A DNA stretch of 64,000 nucleotides from Vagococcus salmoninarum (GCF_003987495.1 NZ_NGJU01000006.1:62001-126000), one strand, 5' to 3'. Shown: positions 42,506 to 51,224, numbered from the stretch's first letter. Program-made: numbers and translations. Notes: a model not told the origin generated them from the sequence alone.

Positions 42506-43177
42506 ATGACACTAATAGAATGGGTTATTTTAACCTCGGTAGCTGGCGCAATTGTGTCCCTTATTATGACAATTGTAGGAATTATCGGCCTCGTTCGCAC
42601 GAAAAAAAAATTAACTAAAATAAAAGCAAGCAAGCCGCAAACTCGTAAAGCTAAGGGCGCATGGCGCAGACAAATTAAAAAAAATAAAGATTCTGTGGAT
42701 AATTTTAAAAGAACGATAATCATTTGTTTACTGTCAATGATTTTAGTCAGTTCAGTAGGTGGCTATATCTATTATTATCAGATGACTAATTTAACTAAAG
42801 TTGATACAGATAATATTGTTAGTGGTTATTATTTGCTAGATCAAATTGAAGAACAGTTAGCGTTAGCGACTAAAGAAGAGGCTGATTCAGAGCAAGTAAA
42901 AAATAATATTCATACGATAGCGATCAGAATTGCAAGCTTCTCAGCAAAAAAAGGAAATGATCGTGGGTCACGAGAAGGTCAACAGTTGTTAAATAGATAT
43001 TACGCCAAAGTTGGTCAATTTGGGATTAATCTATCATCTCAAAGTTATCAAGAATTGGTTGAAAAACCAAGTACTCAAACAGCTTATCTTGAAGATATTA
43101 AAGGCATACTAGAGACACAAAAGAAACTATTAGATTTTTATACTATTGATGAAGCGTCTTTAAGGGAGAAAAAATAA
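42506..43177 (+). CDS. Membrane protein of WxL locus, unknown
   Basis: 223 residues from ATG 42506 (AGAAAGG spacing 9; a GTG at 42497 overlaps it). Two membrane helices, WVILTSVAGAIVSLIMTIVGIIGLV (3-27) and IICLLSMILVSSVGGYIYYY (about 73-92), joined by a strongly basic cytoplasmic loop, then an extracellular helical domain (about 95-223) with heptad-like repeats. I do not recognise the family. Conserved position between anchors and signal peptidase suggests a structural or secretion-linked role (inference). Confidence 0.6.
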   Translation: MTLIEWVILTSVAGAIVSLIMTIVGIIGLVRTKKKLTKIKASKPQTRKAKGAWRRQIKKNKDSVDNFKRTIIICLLSMILVSSVGGYIYYYQMTNLTKVDTDNIVSGYYLLDQIEEQLALATKEEADSEQVKNNIHTIAIRIASFSAKKGNDRGSREGQQLLNRYYAKVGQFGINLSSQSYQELVEKPSTQTAYLEDIKGILETQKKLLDFYTIDEASLREKK

Positions 43178-43194
43178 AGGGAGAGGACTAAATA

Positions 43195-43815
43195 ATGACT
43201 GTCGAAGGGCAAAAGAAAAGGAAGCGAAAGAAACGCTCAAGGGCAGCTAGTTATCAAAAAAAACAAAAAAACTTAAAGTTAACGCCGATTGACAAACATC
43301 TGAAAAATTTGCAACTATGGCTGCTGTCATTCAGTGTGTTAGTGGTGATAGTAACTGTTTCAATCTTGCTGACAACGTCATTTGGCAAGATGAGTGGTTA
43401 TTCAATGTTACCGCTGATTGAAGATGGGGATGTTTTTACAGTAAATAAGGATGTCCAGGTTAAACGATTCGATATTGTTTATTTAACGCCACCGAATAAA
43501 AAAACAGAAAAATCCATCAGACGCATTATTGGCATGCCAGGAGATGAACTATTTTATAAAAATGATGAATTGTTTATTAACCAAGAAGGTAAACCTGAGC
43601 GTTATTTGAATGATAAAAAGAATCAGCTCGTTGGAGGGATTTTAACACCGGACTTTTCTCTAGCTAGTTTAAGCGGACAGCACAAAGTACCAGCTGATAG
43701 TTACTTCGTTATGGGGGATAACAGACAAAGTTCCGCAGATAGTCGTGATTATGGTTTTGTAGGAAGTAATCAAATTATTGGTAAAGTTGAAAGTAAAATT
43801 TTTCCGTTTAATTAA
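43195..43815 (+). CDS. Signal peptidase I-like protein with altered catalytic lysine
   Basis: 206 residues. Very basic N-terminus, one membrane helix (about 40-60), then S26 boxes: GYSMLP with the catalytic Ser at 70, RFDIVYLTPP, SIRRIIGMPGD, and GDNRQSSADSRDYGFVG. In active type I enzymes the third box reads K-R-[IV]-[IV]-G with the Lys as general base; here it is R109-R110-I-I-G, so the lysine is replaced. Lys106 is near but out of register. The protein may process WxL-locus exports in a modified way, or act as a chaperone like non-catalytic pilus-locus SipA proteins. Confidence 0.82.
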   Translation: MTVEGQKKRKRKKRSRAASYQKKQKNLKLTPIDKHLKNLQLWLLSFSVLVVIVTVSILLTTSFGKMSGYSMLPLIEDGDVFTVNKDVQVKRFDIVYLTPPNKKTEKSIRRIIGMPGDELFYKNDELFINQEGKPERYLNDKKNQLVGGILTPDFSLASLSGQHKVPADSYFVMGDNRQSSADSRDYGFVGSNQIIGKVESKIFPFN

Positions 43816-43851
43816 TGTGAAAGCGACGAATGAAAAGGTAGGTCAAAGGTA

Positions 43852-44874
43852 ATGAAAAATAAGTATTTCAAAAAAAATATAGTCAGAATGACTTTAATAA
43901 TCAGTCTTTTATGGATTGGAGTTAGTTGTCCACAGAAAGTCTTAGGAGAGGAAAATGAAGGTGTAGGCTTTTCTTATTACAATCATGCTCCTAAAAATCA
44001 AATTGCTGAAGGAGGGTATTTTGATTTGTTAGTAGAACCGGGCACAGAACAAACTTTAATAACTGAAATAAGTAATGAAAGTGCCGAAGAAATGACAGTC
44101 AAAATTAATATCAATGATGCAACGACCGCAGAAACCGGGATTATCGAATATGGGCCTAGTAGTTTGAAGGGACATAGTGAGCGGGAACATTCTTTAAGTG
44201 ATATTTTAAATGGCCCTGAAGAAGTAACTCTTAAAAAAGGAGAAACTAAAAGAGTAGCATTTAAATTAACTGTTCCGACTAAACCCTTTAAAGGAGTCCT
44301 TTTAGGTGGAATTCAATTAGAAAAAAAGATGGCTAAACATGAAGGTAAAAATGCGTTATCGATTCAAAATAAATACGCCTATGTTTTTTCAGTGTCTTTA
44401 CGAGAAGAAAAGGCAAAAAGCAAGATTGATTTGAGCTCAAGTGAAAGTCTCTTTGTTTTAACAAATGATGGAGGGCAAGTGAACGTCATGATCACTAACA
44501 ATAGCCCAGAAATTATTAGTGAAATGAACCTTGCGGCTGCCGTGACTCGTAAAGGAAAGAAGGCGGTTCTAGTTGAAACAGCCTTAGAGAATGTTAAAAT
44601 GGCCCCGATGTCAGTTATGGCATACCCAATTGATTTGGATCAGTTGGAGCCAGGTAAGTACTTGACGGAAACGACTGCTAAAATCGGAAAAAAAGAATGG
44701 CGATGGATTGAAGAGTTTGAAATAAAGAAAACAGAAAATAAAGTAGGCATTAAGAACCAAACAGTTAATCAAAGCTTAACTATTAAATTAGGCACAGTCA
44801 TTGCAATCGTCCTTAGTTTAGTAGCAGGTACAATTGTATTATTTATAACAATCAAGCTTTACCAACAAAAATAG
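43852..44874 (+). CDS. Second DUF916/DUF3324 WxL-anchoring membrane protein
   Basis: 340 residues, paralogue of the 41,421 gene: signal peptide (LIISLLWIGVSCPQKVLG), GFSYYNHAPKNQIAEGGYFD for DUF916, then DUF3324 (about 165-290, WRWIEEFEI near its end) and a C-terminal helix (IVLSLVAGTIVLFITIKLY). Two different anchors in one locus could serve the two or three different WxL-type proteins encoded here. It is followed 15 bases later by the second recombinase-like gene. Confidence 0.9.
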   Translation: MKNKYFKKNIVRMTLIISLLWIGVSCPQKVLGEENEGVGFSYYNHAPKNQIAEGGYFDLLVEPGTEQTLITEISNESAEEMTVKININDATTAETGIIEYGPSSLKGHSEREHSLSDILNGPEEVTLKKGETKRVAFKLTVPTKPFKGVLLGGIQLEKKMAKHEGKNALSIQNKYAYVFSVSLREEKAKSKIDLSSSESLFVLTNDGGQVNVMITNNSPEIISEMNLAAAVTRKGKKAVLVETALENVKMAPMSVMAYPIDLDQLEPGKYLTETTAKIGKKEWRWIEEFEIKKTENKVGIKNQTVNQSLTIKLGTVIAIVLSLVAGTIVLFITIKLYQQK

Positions 44875-44889
44875 TATGGAGGTAAAAAA

Positions 44890-45399
44890 ATGAAAATAGG
44901 CTTTACTGTTTTTGAAGAGCATATTGCCAAACTGAAAGAAAGCTGTGATAGAGTATGTTATGTCAAAATAAGAAATCAAACCTCTCAAACATTTTTAGCG
45001 TTCGTATTAGAAAATAAAGAACATCAATTAGTTATTAAGACACTCGAAGACGTTGGTCTGCAGTTGGTTCAGATGATACCAGCTTTAGAAGTGTTAAAAA
45101 AACAAAGGAAAGACATTTTTTTTTTAGAGCAAGGATTAACAAATCAGTTACCAAATGCAGTTTATAACGAGTTATTATTTGAGTACGCTCAAAGCGAAAA
45201 AAAGATTATGAGTCAACGAACAATTCATGGAATTAATGATGCAAAGAAGAAAGGCATAAAACATGGCAGGCCTAGAATTAACGAAGAAATCATAAAAAAA
45301 ATTCAATCATTATCACGAAAACAAAACTGGAGTTATCGAGAAATTGCGATAATATGCGATGTTTCTTTAGCATCTGTACATAAATACGTAAATGAATAA
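44890..45399 (+). CDS. Second serine-recombinase-like protein without catalytic residues
   Basis: 169 residues behind ATGGAGG. N-terminus MKIGF where resolvases have MKIGYARVS, but F-T-V-F replaces the Ser segment; DVGLQLVQM stands in place of the DRLGRS arginine motif. The later part is closer to real recombinases: MSQRTIHGINDAKKKGIKHG with RPRI (the E-helix and GRP linker) and the HTH WSYREIAIICDVSLASVHKY. It resembles the C-terminus of the 35,569 protein. Likely a DNA-binding relic or regulator. Its stop lies 18 bases before the right direct repeat. Confidence 0.68.
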   Translation: MKIGFTVFEEHIAKLKESCDRVCYVKIRNQTSQTFLAFVLENKEHQLVIKTLEDVGLQLVQMIPALEVLKKQRKDIFFLEQGLTNQLPNAVYNELLFEYAQSEKKIMSQRTIHGINDAKKKGIKHGRPRINEEIIKKIQSLSRKQNWSYREIAIICDVSLASVHKYVNE

Positions 45400-45416
45400 C
45401 AAGTGTAGTTACAATA

Positions 45417-45440
45417 AAAACTCGTCGCTTATCAGAATAA
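45417..45440 (+). repeat. Direct repeat, right copy (putative attR)
   Basis: Exact 24-base copy of the DUF1054 gene end (34,097-34,120), including a TAA, without the rest of the gene; GGAAA after one mismatch extends the match. Confidence 0.85.
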
Positions 45441-45461
45441 AGGAAAACTATTACAGGGCAG

Positions 45462-45490
45462 AAGGTGTGACTAAAGTCAGGCCTTTTTTT
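45462..45490 (+). terminator. Terminator behind the right repeat
   Basis: AAGG/CCTT and TGACT/AGTCA pairs around an AA loop, followed by T7. It is probably the original terminator of the DUF1054 gene, displaced by the island. Confidence 0.65.
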
Positions 45491-45622
45491 GTTTTTAAAC
45501 AATATTGTTTTTAAAAGAACCTTAAGAAAGGTTGATATAGCGGTTTTTTCAAGAGAGGAGAGTTCTACAATAAAGCTAAATTACTAAAATAAGGTGACTT
45601 AATAGTGCTTCCAAAGCTAGAG

Positions 45623-45631
45623 TGCTATACT
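45623..45631 (+). promoter_or_regulatory. Extended -10 promoter for the amidase gene
   Basis: TG-C-TATACT with TATACT at 45,626-45,631, 32 bases before the start codon. The rest of 45,491-45,662 shows nothing else. Confidence 0.5.
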
Positions 45632-45662
45632 CTTTTTGTTAAAGAATAAGGAGGGGAAGTAA

Positions 45663-47123
45663 ATGCTTAAAGATGGCACTTATTGGGCAGAGCAAATTCG
45701 CCTAGGAGTCATAACGAGCCAAGAACTATTATTAGAAATTAATCAGCGCGTGATTGCTGCTAATCCAGATTTAAATGCAGTAGTCGCAAGTGACTTAGAG
45801 AAGGCCCAAGAGCAATTAGCTAGTGGGGGAAACCAAGAAATCGGTCCGTTTAGTGGGGTACCGATTCCCTTAAAGATGTTAGGGCAAGGGAAAGCCGGGC
45901 TAATCGCTAGTTCAGCCTCGCCATTGTTTGCTAATCATTTAGCCGAAAAGACGGATAATTTTGTCTTACAGTTAGAAAAGGCTGGTTTCATTCCTTTTGG
46001 TCAAACTAATGCCCCAGAATTTGGCTTTAAAAATATCACGGACCCGAAACTGTACGGCGTGACTAAAAATGTTTGGAATCCGGACTATCATGCAGGGGGT
46101 TCTAGTGGTGGTGCAGTTTCCGCCTTAGCTAGTGGCATGTATCCAATTGTCGCTGCCAGTGACGGTGGTGGCTCGATTCGAATTCCTGCTAGTTTTTCTG
46201 GAGTGATTGGTTTAAAACCAAGTCGTGGCAGTATGCCGACTGGGCCAGATGGTTGGCGAGGCTGGCAAGGTGCCTCGATTAACTTCGGTTTAACGATTTC
46301 AATGCGGGATACGGAAAGTTTATTTAATAGTTTAAGGAGTAATCACAAGGCAGCCCCTTACCAAAATGTCAGCCAGGAGCATTCACAGCCGATGCCTGAA
46401 AAACTACGAATTGCTGCCTGTTTAGCTTCACCAGTAAATAATCCGGTTTCTATAGAGGCTCAAACTGCTTACCGTGAGGCTATCGACTTTTTGATTGCCC
46501 AAGGTCATCAAGTGACGGAAATTCCTTACCCTGTTGATGGGTTAGAGTTGATTACTAGTTACTACGAAATGAATGGTGCTGAGACAGTCGCAATGATGGA
46601 TGGGATTGAAGCTAGCCTAGGCCGTTCCTTAGTCAAAAGTGACATGGAGCCGATGACTTGGGCGATTTATAATTATGGCAAAAAACTTTCCGCTGGGGAG
46701 TATGTCCACTCTTTAGCTAAATGGGACCAAGCGGCTTTTGTGATGGAAACACTGTTTGAAGATTACGAACTCTTTTTATCACCAACTGCCACAGATACAG
46801 CCCCTAAGATCAGCACTGATTTACAAAGTGATGAGATTCGCCAAGAATTAGAGATTAGTGAAAGTTTAAGTAAGTCAGAGTTGAAAAAACTAGTCTACGA
46901 CATGTTTGAAAAAAGTTTAGCCATTACCCCCTATACCCAATTAGCTAATTTGACGGGACAACCAGCCATAAGTTTACCGACTTATGTGGCCCCAAATGGT
47001 TTGCCAATCGGGATTCAATTTATGGCCTCTAAAGGTCGGGAAGACTTATTGTTTAAGATTGGCAAGGAATTTGAAGAAAAACAACAGTTTAAATTACCAA
47101 AATATTATAGAGAGCAGGGTTAG
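45663..47123 (+). CDS. Amidase (amidase-signature family)
   Basis: 486 residues. The Ser-cisSer-Lys machinery is visible: Lys in VPIPLKMLG, GGSSGGAVSALASG (cis-Ser) and DGGGSIRIPASFSG (nucleophilic Ser in GGSIR). GLKPSRG follows. The family hydrolyses amides; the substrate is not evident, and the protein is not GatA by context (no gatB or gatC). GGAGGGG precedes ATG 45663. It is followed after 5 bases by an amino-acid binding protein, so a role in using peptides or amino-acid amides is a fair guess. Confidence 0.88.
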   Translation: MLKDGTYWAEQIRLGVITSQELLLEINQRVIAANPDLNAVVASDLEKAQEQLASGGNQEIGPFSGVPIPLKMLGQGKAGLIASSASPLFANHLAEKTDNFVLQLEKAGFIPFGQTNAPEFGFKNITDPKLYGVTKNVWNPDYHAGGSSGGAVSALASGMYPIVAASDGGGSIRIPASFSGVIGLKPSRGSMPTGPDGWRGWQGASINFGLTISMRDTESLFNSLRSNHKAAPYQNVSQEHSQPMPEKLRIAACLASPVNNPVSIEAQTAYREAIDFLIAQGHQVTEIPYPVDGLELITSYYEMNGAETVAMMDGIEASLGRSLVKSDMEPMTWAIYNYGKKLSAGEYVHSLAKWDQAAFVMETLFEDYELFLSPTATDTAPKISTDLQSDEIRQELEISESLSKSELKKLVYDMFEKSLAITPYTQLANLTGQPAISLPTYVAPNGLPIGIQFMASKGREDLLFKIGKEFEEKQQFKLPKYYREQG

Positions 47124-47128
47124 GAAAG

Positions 47129-47974
47129 ATGAAAAAAAGAATGAGTTGGTTAGTCGGTTTAGCGGTAGTAAGTGTTTTAGTTGTGGGGTGTGGTAAGGAA
47201 AAAAGTCAAGAATCAGAAGATCTAAGTTGGGAGAAAGTCGCTGAAAGTCAGACGTTAACTGTAGCGACTTCAGGGACCTTGTTTCCAGCCTCATATTACA
47301 ATGACCAAAACGAATTGACAGGTTACTCGGTAGAAGTCGTTAAAGAAGTTGCGAAGCGATTAGACTTAAAATTAGAGTTTAAAGAATTTAATGTCGACGG
47401 CACAATCGCATCTTTAAAAAATGGCACGACGGATTTAATTGCTAATGATTTAAGCTTGTCAAAAGCCCGTGAGAAAAACTTTGCCTTGTCGATTCCCTTA
47501 AAACATTCTTTTGATAGTATGATTGTTCGTGAAAAAGATGATTCTGGAATTGCTTCCTTAGAAGATTTAAAAGGCAAGAAAGCTGCAGGAGAAGGAACAA
47601 CTGGTTATATGAAGATGGCTGAACAGTTTGGGGCGGAGTTAGTCAGCTACGATAATGCCACAAATGATCAATATTTAACGGATGTTGCTAACGGCCGCAC
47701 AGATGTGATTATCAATGACTACTATTTACAAAAGATGTCGATTGGCGCCTTGCCAGATATCCCGGTTAAAATTTTAGAAGATGTTTACTTTAATGCTTCG
47801 ACTTCAGGGTTGTTATACAACATTAACGATGTTGCTTTAAGAGAGAAAATTGACACCGTCTTAGAAGAGATGAAAGCTGATGGGGCAATCAAGACGTTAG
47901 CAGAAAGCTTTTTCGGAACAGATGTCTCTGTTGAGCCAGATGTTAAAGTTGACCGGACTGTGACGGTGGACTAA
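47129..47974 (+). CDS. Amino-acid ABC transporter substrate-binding lipoprotein
   Basis: 281 residues with a lipobox (SVLVVGCGKE, Cys at about 21). SBP family 3 fold: LTVATSGTLFPASYYN, LTGYSVEVVKEVAKRL, GTTDLIANDLSLSKAREKNF and NGRTDVIINDYYL. It binds a polar amino acid such as cystine, glutamine or a related compound (not decidable here). It is followed 2 bases later by the permease; both are read with the amidase. Confidence 0.9.
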   Translation: MKKRMSWLVGLAVVSVLVVGCGKEKSQESEDLSWEKVAESQTLTVATSGTLFPASYYNDQNELTGYSVEVVKEVAKRLDLKLEFKEFNVDGTIASLKNGTTDLIANDLSLSKAREKNFALSIPLKHSFDSMIVREKDDSGIASLEDLKGKKAAGEGTTGYMKMAEQFGAELVSYDNATNDQYLTDVANGRTDVIINDYYLQKMSIGALPDIPVKILEDVYFNASTSGLLYNINDVALREKIDTVLEEMKADGAIKTLAESFFGTDVSVEPDVKVDRTVTVD

Positions 47975-47976
47975 AA

Positions 47977-48645
47977 ATGTTTAGCCAAGTATATGTGCCA
48001 CAAATCAGTTTATCTTTAATGGTAGAAGCGTTACCGTACGTCTTAGAAGGCTTACCTTATACCTTAGGGATTGCAATTACAACTTTTATTACTGGTAATT
48101 TACTCGGTGTTTTCTTAGCCTTTTTAGACTTACTGACCTTCAAACCGTTAAAATGGTTTTTAACGTTCTACTTATCATTTTTACGAGGGGTTCCCGCCTT
48201 AGTTTTATTATTTATTTTGTATTTCGGCTTACCTTATCAATTAAGTGCGTTAACAGCAGTAATTATTTGTTTTACATTAACTTGTAGTGCTTTTTCAGCG
48301 GAAGTTTATCGGGGAGCCATTAGTGGCGTCGATCAAGGTCAGTGGGATGCTGCTCGTGCCTTAGGTTGGCCTTTCTATAAGTTGGTGACCTTAATAATTT
48401 TACCGCAAGCTTTTCGTTTGGCGATTCCGGCTTTAGGAAACATTGCCATGGATCTAGTCAAAGGGACAGCCTTGGCGGCGATGATTACTGTTCCAGAAAT
48501 TTTTCAAAAAGCTAAAATTGTTGGTGGTCGTGAATTTGATTACATGTCATTGTATGTATTAGTGGCCTTAATTTATTGGAGCTTGTGCATTATTATTGAT
48601 CGGATTCAACGGAAAATTGAAGTAAGGTATGGTAGATACATTTAG
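47977..48645 (+). CDS. Amino-acid ABC transporter permease
   Basis: 222 residues, about five membrane helices. HisM/GlnP-type landmarks: GLPYTLGIAITTFITGNLLG, FLRGVPALVLLFILYFGLP, and the ATPase-contact EAA loop YRGAISGVDQGQWDAARALG. It forms the channel for the upstream binding protein. No ATP-binding gene follows; a strong terminator lies at 48,649-48,690, so the ATPase must be elsewhere. Confidence 0.9.
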   Translation: MFSQVYVPQISLSLMVEALPYVLEGLPYTLGIAITTFITGNLLGVFLAFLDLLTFKPLKWFLTFYLSFLRGVPALVLLFILYFGLPYQLSALTAVIICFTLTCSAFSAEVYRGAISGVDQGQWDAARALGWPFYKLVTLIILPQAFRLAIPALGNIAMDLVKGTALAAMITVPEIFQKAKIVGGREFDYMSLYVLVALIYWSLCIIIDRIQRKIEVRYGRYI

Positions 48646-48648
48646 CAA

Positions 48649-48690
48649 AGGCTCTAAATTAGGAAATTACCTTCCTAATTTGGAGTCTTT
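48649..48690 (+). terminator. Terminator of the amidase-ABC unit
   Basis: CTCTAAATTAGGAA pairs with TTCCTAATTTGGAG, followed by TCTTTTG. Confidence 0.88.
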
Positions 48691-48997
48691 TGTTTAAAAA
48701 AATCAGCAAAATCAGCAATAGTTAGTTTAGTAAATCACAAAGAAAACGAATAATTAGCAGAAATTGAAACAGATCATAGTTACTGTTTTATTTACTAAGA
48801 TAAAAAATTGCTTAAGAGTGATGTATCAGGAGAAGGTGTGTTTTTGGTGTGTAATAGTATTAGACTGGGGTATTCGCTATCATTGATAAAAGTATTGTTT
48901 ACTAAATAGGTTAAATACCTTGAATCTGTGAGCTTTTTTAGATAGAATGAAATAGGTACGCAAATTGTTAGACTAAATTAAAGAAAGAGGTGACAGA
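48691..48997 (+). promoter_or_regulatory. Gap with the promoter of the methyltransferase-ackA unit
   Basis: About 300 bases without a gene. A promoter TTGAAT (48,920-48,925), 17 bases, TAGAAT (48,943-48,948) lies 50 bases before the next start. I see nothing else; in relatives competence-pilus genes often precede this methyltransferase, and none is found here. Confidence 0.6.
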
Positions 48998-50008
48998 ATG
49001 CCTCAAAATAAAATTGAAACGGGTTTTCAACTATTAAAAGAAGCGCTTGATTTATTGCAAACGTCTCTAGATAGTTCCTTTATTGATAGTTACATTGAAA
49101 ATGGTGAAAACATGATCGATAACTATCAAGTCAGAGTGATTGATGGGGAGCCAAAACTAGACACGAAAGCGTCGATTGAAGCTAATTATCAAGCCTTTCA
49201 AAAGTTAGAGTTAACAGCTGATGAAATTCGCAATGTCAGCCAACTACTACTATTGCAAGGAACTTTGGCAGAAGGGCTACAACCTAATCATCAATTAACA
49301 CCAGATGCACTAGGCTTTCTTTTCACCTACTTAGTTGAAGAACTACGTGACAAAGAACAACAAACACTCTCCATAAGTGATTTAACTGTTGGGATGGGGA
49401 ATTTGTTGTTAACAGTAATGCTCAGTTTACAAAAGGCTAATATTCAAGGAACAGGCTTTGGGGTTGATGTTGATGATTCATTATTAACAGTCGCAGCCGT
49501 CAATGCACAATGGACGGGAGCGCCGATCCAACTGTTTCATCAAGACAGCCTGCAACATTTATTATTAGATCCAGTTGATATCACGATTTCTGATTTGCCG
49601 ATTGGTTTCTACCCAAATGACGAACAAGCAAGTAAGTTTGTCACAGGGAAAACAGGGGAACATACTTATGCGCATCATTTGTTGATGGAACAAAGTATGG
49701 TTTACGTTAAAGAAGGTGGCTTCGGTATTTTCTTAGTGCCAAGTGATTTTTTAGAGACAGAACAAGCTCCTGAGTTGAAAAAATGGTTACAAGAAAAAGT
49801 GTATCTACAAGGAATTCTCCAATTGCCAGTAAGTTTGTTTAGAGCGAAACATTCGCAAAAATCAATTATTATTGTGCAGAACCATGGAGGAAAAAGTCAC
49901 CAAGCGAAAGAAGTTTTGCTTACAGAGTTACCATCTTTAAAAGAGGTTCAACAATTGCAACAATTCTTTAAAGAATTTAGTCAGTGGAAATTAAAAAATT
50001 TAAATTAA
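48998..50008 (+). CDS. YtxK-like class I SAM-dependent methyltransferase
   Basis: 336 residues. An N-terminal helical domain (about 1-100) leads to an N6-adenine-methylase-like fold: motif I region DLTVGMGNLLLTVML (about 126-140) and DLPIGFYPND where active N6-methylases have N-P-P-F/Y, so the catalytic motif is altered as usual in the YtxK family. It lies 24 bases before ackA, the conserved order in Firmicutes; the family's substrate is unknown. GAGGTGACAG gives the start. Confidence 0.88.
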   Translation: MPQNKIETGFQLLKEALDLLQTSLDSSFIDSYIENGENMIDNYQVRVIDGEPKLDTKASIEANYQAFQKLELTADEIRNVSQLLLLQGTLAEGLQPNHQLTPDALGFLFTYLVEELRDKEQQTLSISDLTVGMGNLLLTVMLSLQKANIQGTGFGVDVDDSLLTVAAVNAQWTGAPIQLFHQDSLQHLLLDPVDITISDLPIGFYPNDEQASKFVTGKTGEHTYAHHLLMEQSMVYVKEGGFGIFLVPSDFLETEQAPELKKWLQEKVYLQGILQLPVSLFRAKHSQKSIIIVQNHGGKSHQAKEVLLTELPSLKEVQQLQQFFKEFSQWKLKNLN

Positions 50009-50032
50009 ACATAAAAGGAGCTTTTTTACATC

Positions 50033-51214
50033 ATGACAAAAACAATCGCAATTAATGCAGGTAGTTCAAGCTTAAAATGGCAATTATTCGAAATGCCAGC
50101 AGAAACAGTTATCGCTTCAGGAATCGTTGAAAGAATTGGCTTAAAAGATTCAGTTTTTACAATTAAATACGCTGAAGGCGAAAAGTATAACGTTGTTTTA
50201 GATATCGATAACCACGAATTTGCAATCAACATGTTATTAGAAAAATTAATCGAATTAAAAATTCTTGGATCATTTGATGAAATTACTGGGGCTGGTCACC
50301 GTGTCGTTGCTGGTGGCGAAATCTTTAAAGAATCAGCATTAGTGACAGAAGAAGCTTTAGTTCAAATCGAAGAATTAGCTGAATTTGCACCATTACACAA
50401 TCCAGCTGAAGCGAAAGTTATTCGTGTCTTCCAAAAATTATTACCAAAAACAACAAACGTAGCAGTTTTTGATACATCATTCCATACAACAATGCCTGAA
50501 GAAAATTACTTATACAGCATTCCAATGGAATATTACACAGAATTCCAAGCCCGTAAATACGGCGCTCACGGCACAAGCCACCGTTATGTTTCTGAAAAAG
50601 CGGCTGAAATGCTTGGTAAACCAATTGAAGAATTAAAAATCATCACATGTCACTTAGGTAACGGTGCTTCAATTACCGCTGTTGATGGTGGTAAATCAGT
50701 TGACACGTCAATGGGCTTCACGCCATTAGCAGGTGTTACAATGGGAACTCGTTCAGGAGATATTGATCCCTCATTATTACCATACTTAATGAATAAATTA
50801 GGGTTAACAGATATTAAAGACATGATTGATATCTTAAACCAAAAATCTGGTTTAACTGGCCTTTCAGGCGTTTCAAGTGACATGCGTGATTTAGAAAACT
50901 CAGAAAAACCAGAAGCTCAATTAGCTCTAAGAATCTTTGCTGACCGTGTCCGCAAATACATCGGTAGCTATGTAACAGTGATGAACGGCGTCGATGCGAT
51001 TGTCTTCACAGCTGGTATTGGTGAAAACGACATGAACATGCGTAAATCAATCATCAATGGTATGACTTGGTTTGGTTGTGAAATCGACGACGAGAAAAAC
51101 AATGTTCGTGGTGACCAACGTGTGATCTCAACAGATGATTCAGCAGTTAAAGTCTTATTAATTCCAACTGACGAAGAAGTTATGATTGCTCGTGACGTTG
51201 AAGCGTTAAAATAA
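50033..51214 (+). CDS. ackA: Acetate kinase
   Basis: 393 residues, full length. Signatures: [11 protein letters not shown] (N-terminal phosphate site), [46 protein letters not shown] and FTAGIGEND. It makes ATP and acetate from acetyl phosphate, the last energy-yielding step of mixed-acid fermentation. AAAAGGAG lies 11 bases upstream. Read with the methyltransferase; its codon use is noticeably biased, as for a highly expressed gene. Confidence 0.97.
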   Translation: MTKTIAINAGSSSLKWQLFEMPAETVIASGIVERIGLKDSVFTIKYAEGEKYNVVLDIDNHEFAINMLLEKLIELKILGSFDEITGAGHRVVAGGEIFKESALVTEEALVQIEELAEFAPLHNPAEAKVIRVFQKLLPKTTNVAVFDTSFHTTMPEENYLYSIPMEYYTEFQARKYGAHGTSHRYVSEKAAEMLGKPIEELKIITCHLGNGASITAVDGGKSVDTSMGFTPLAGVTMGTRSGDIDPSLLPYLMNKLGLTDIKDMIDILNQKSGLTGLSGVSSDMRDLENSEKPEAQLALRIFADRVRKYIGSYVTVMNGVDAIVFTAGIGENDMNMRKSIINGMTWFGCEIDDEKNNVRGDQRVISTDDSAVKVLLIPTDEEVMIARDVEALK

Positions 51215-51224
51215 ACAACTAATC

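Larger units (their letters stand above)
34097..45440. mobile_element. Putative genomic island carrying a WxL surface locus
   Basis: Bounded by the 24-base direct repeats. The left copy is the intact 3' end of the DUF1054 gene; the right copy is an orphan piece of that gene end lying 18 bases behind a recombinase-like gene. Cargo: Rgg/PlcR-like regulator, two degenerate serine-recombinase-like proteins, WxL and LPXTG surface proteins, DUF916/DUF3324 anchors, signal peptidase. No active integrase is visible inside, so movement, if any, would need help in trans or a now-lost integrase. The architecture (target gene restored, displaced gene end) is that of site-specific integration. Confidence 0.65.

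Noticed and set aside
45663-47123. gatA (glutamyl-tRNA amidotransferase subunit)
   Set aside because: The catalytic triad is shared, but gatB and gatC are absent and the neighbours are amino-acid transport genes.
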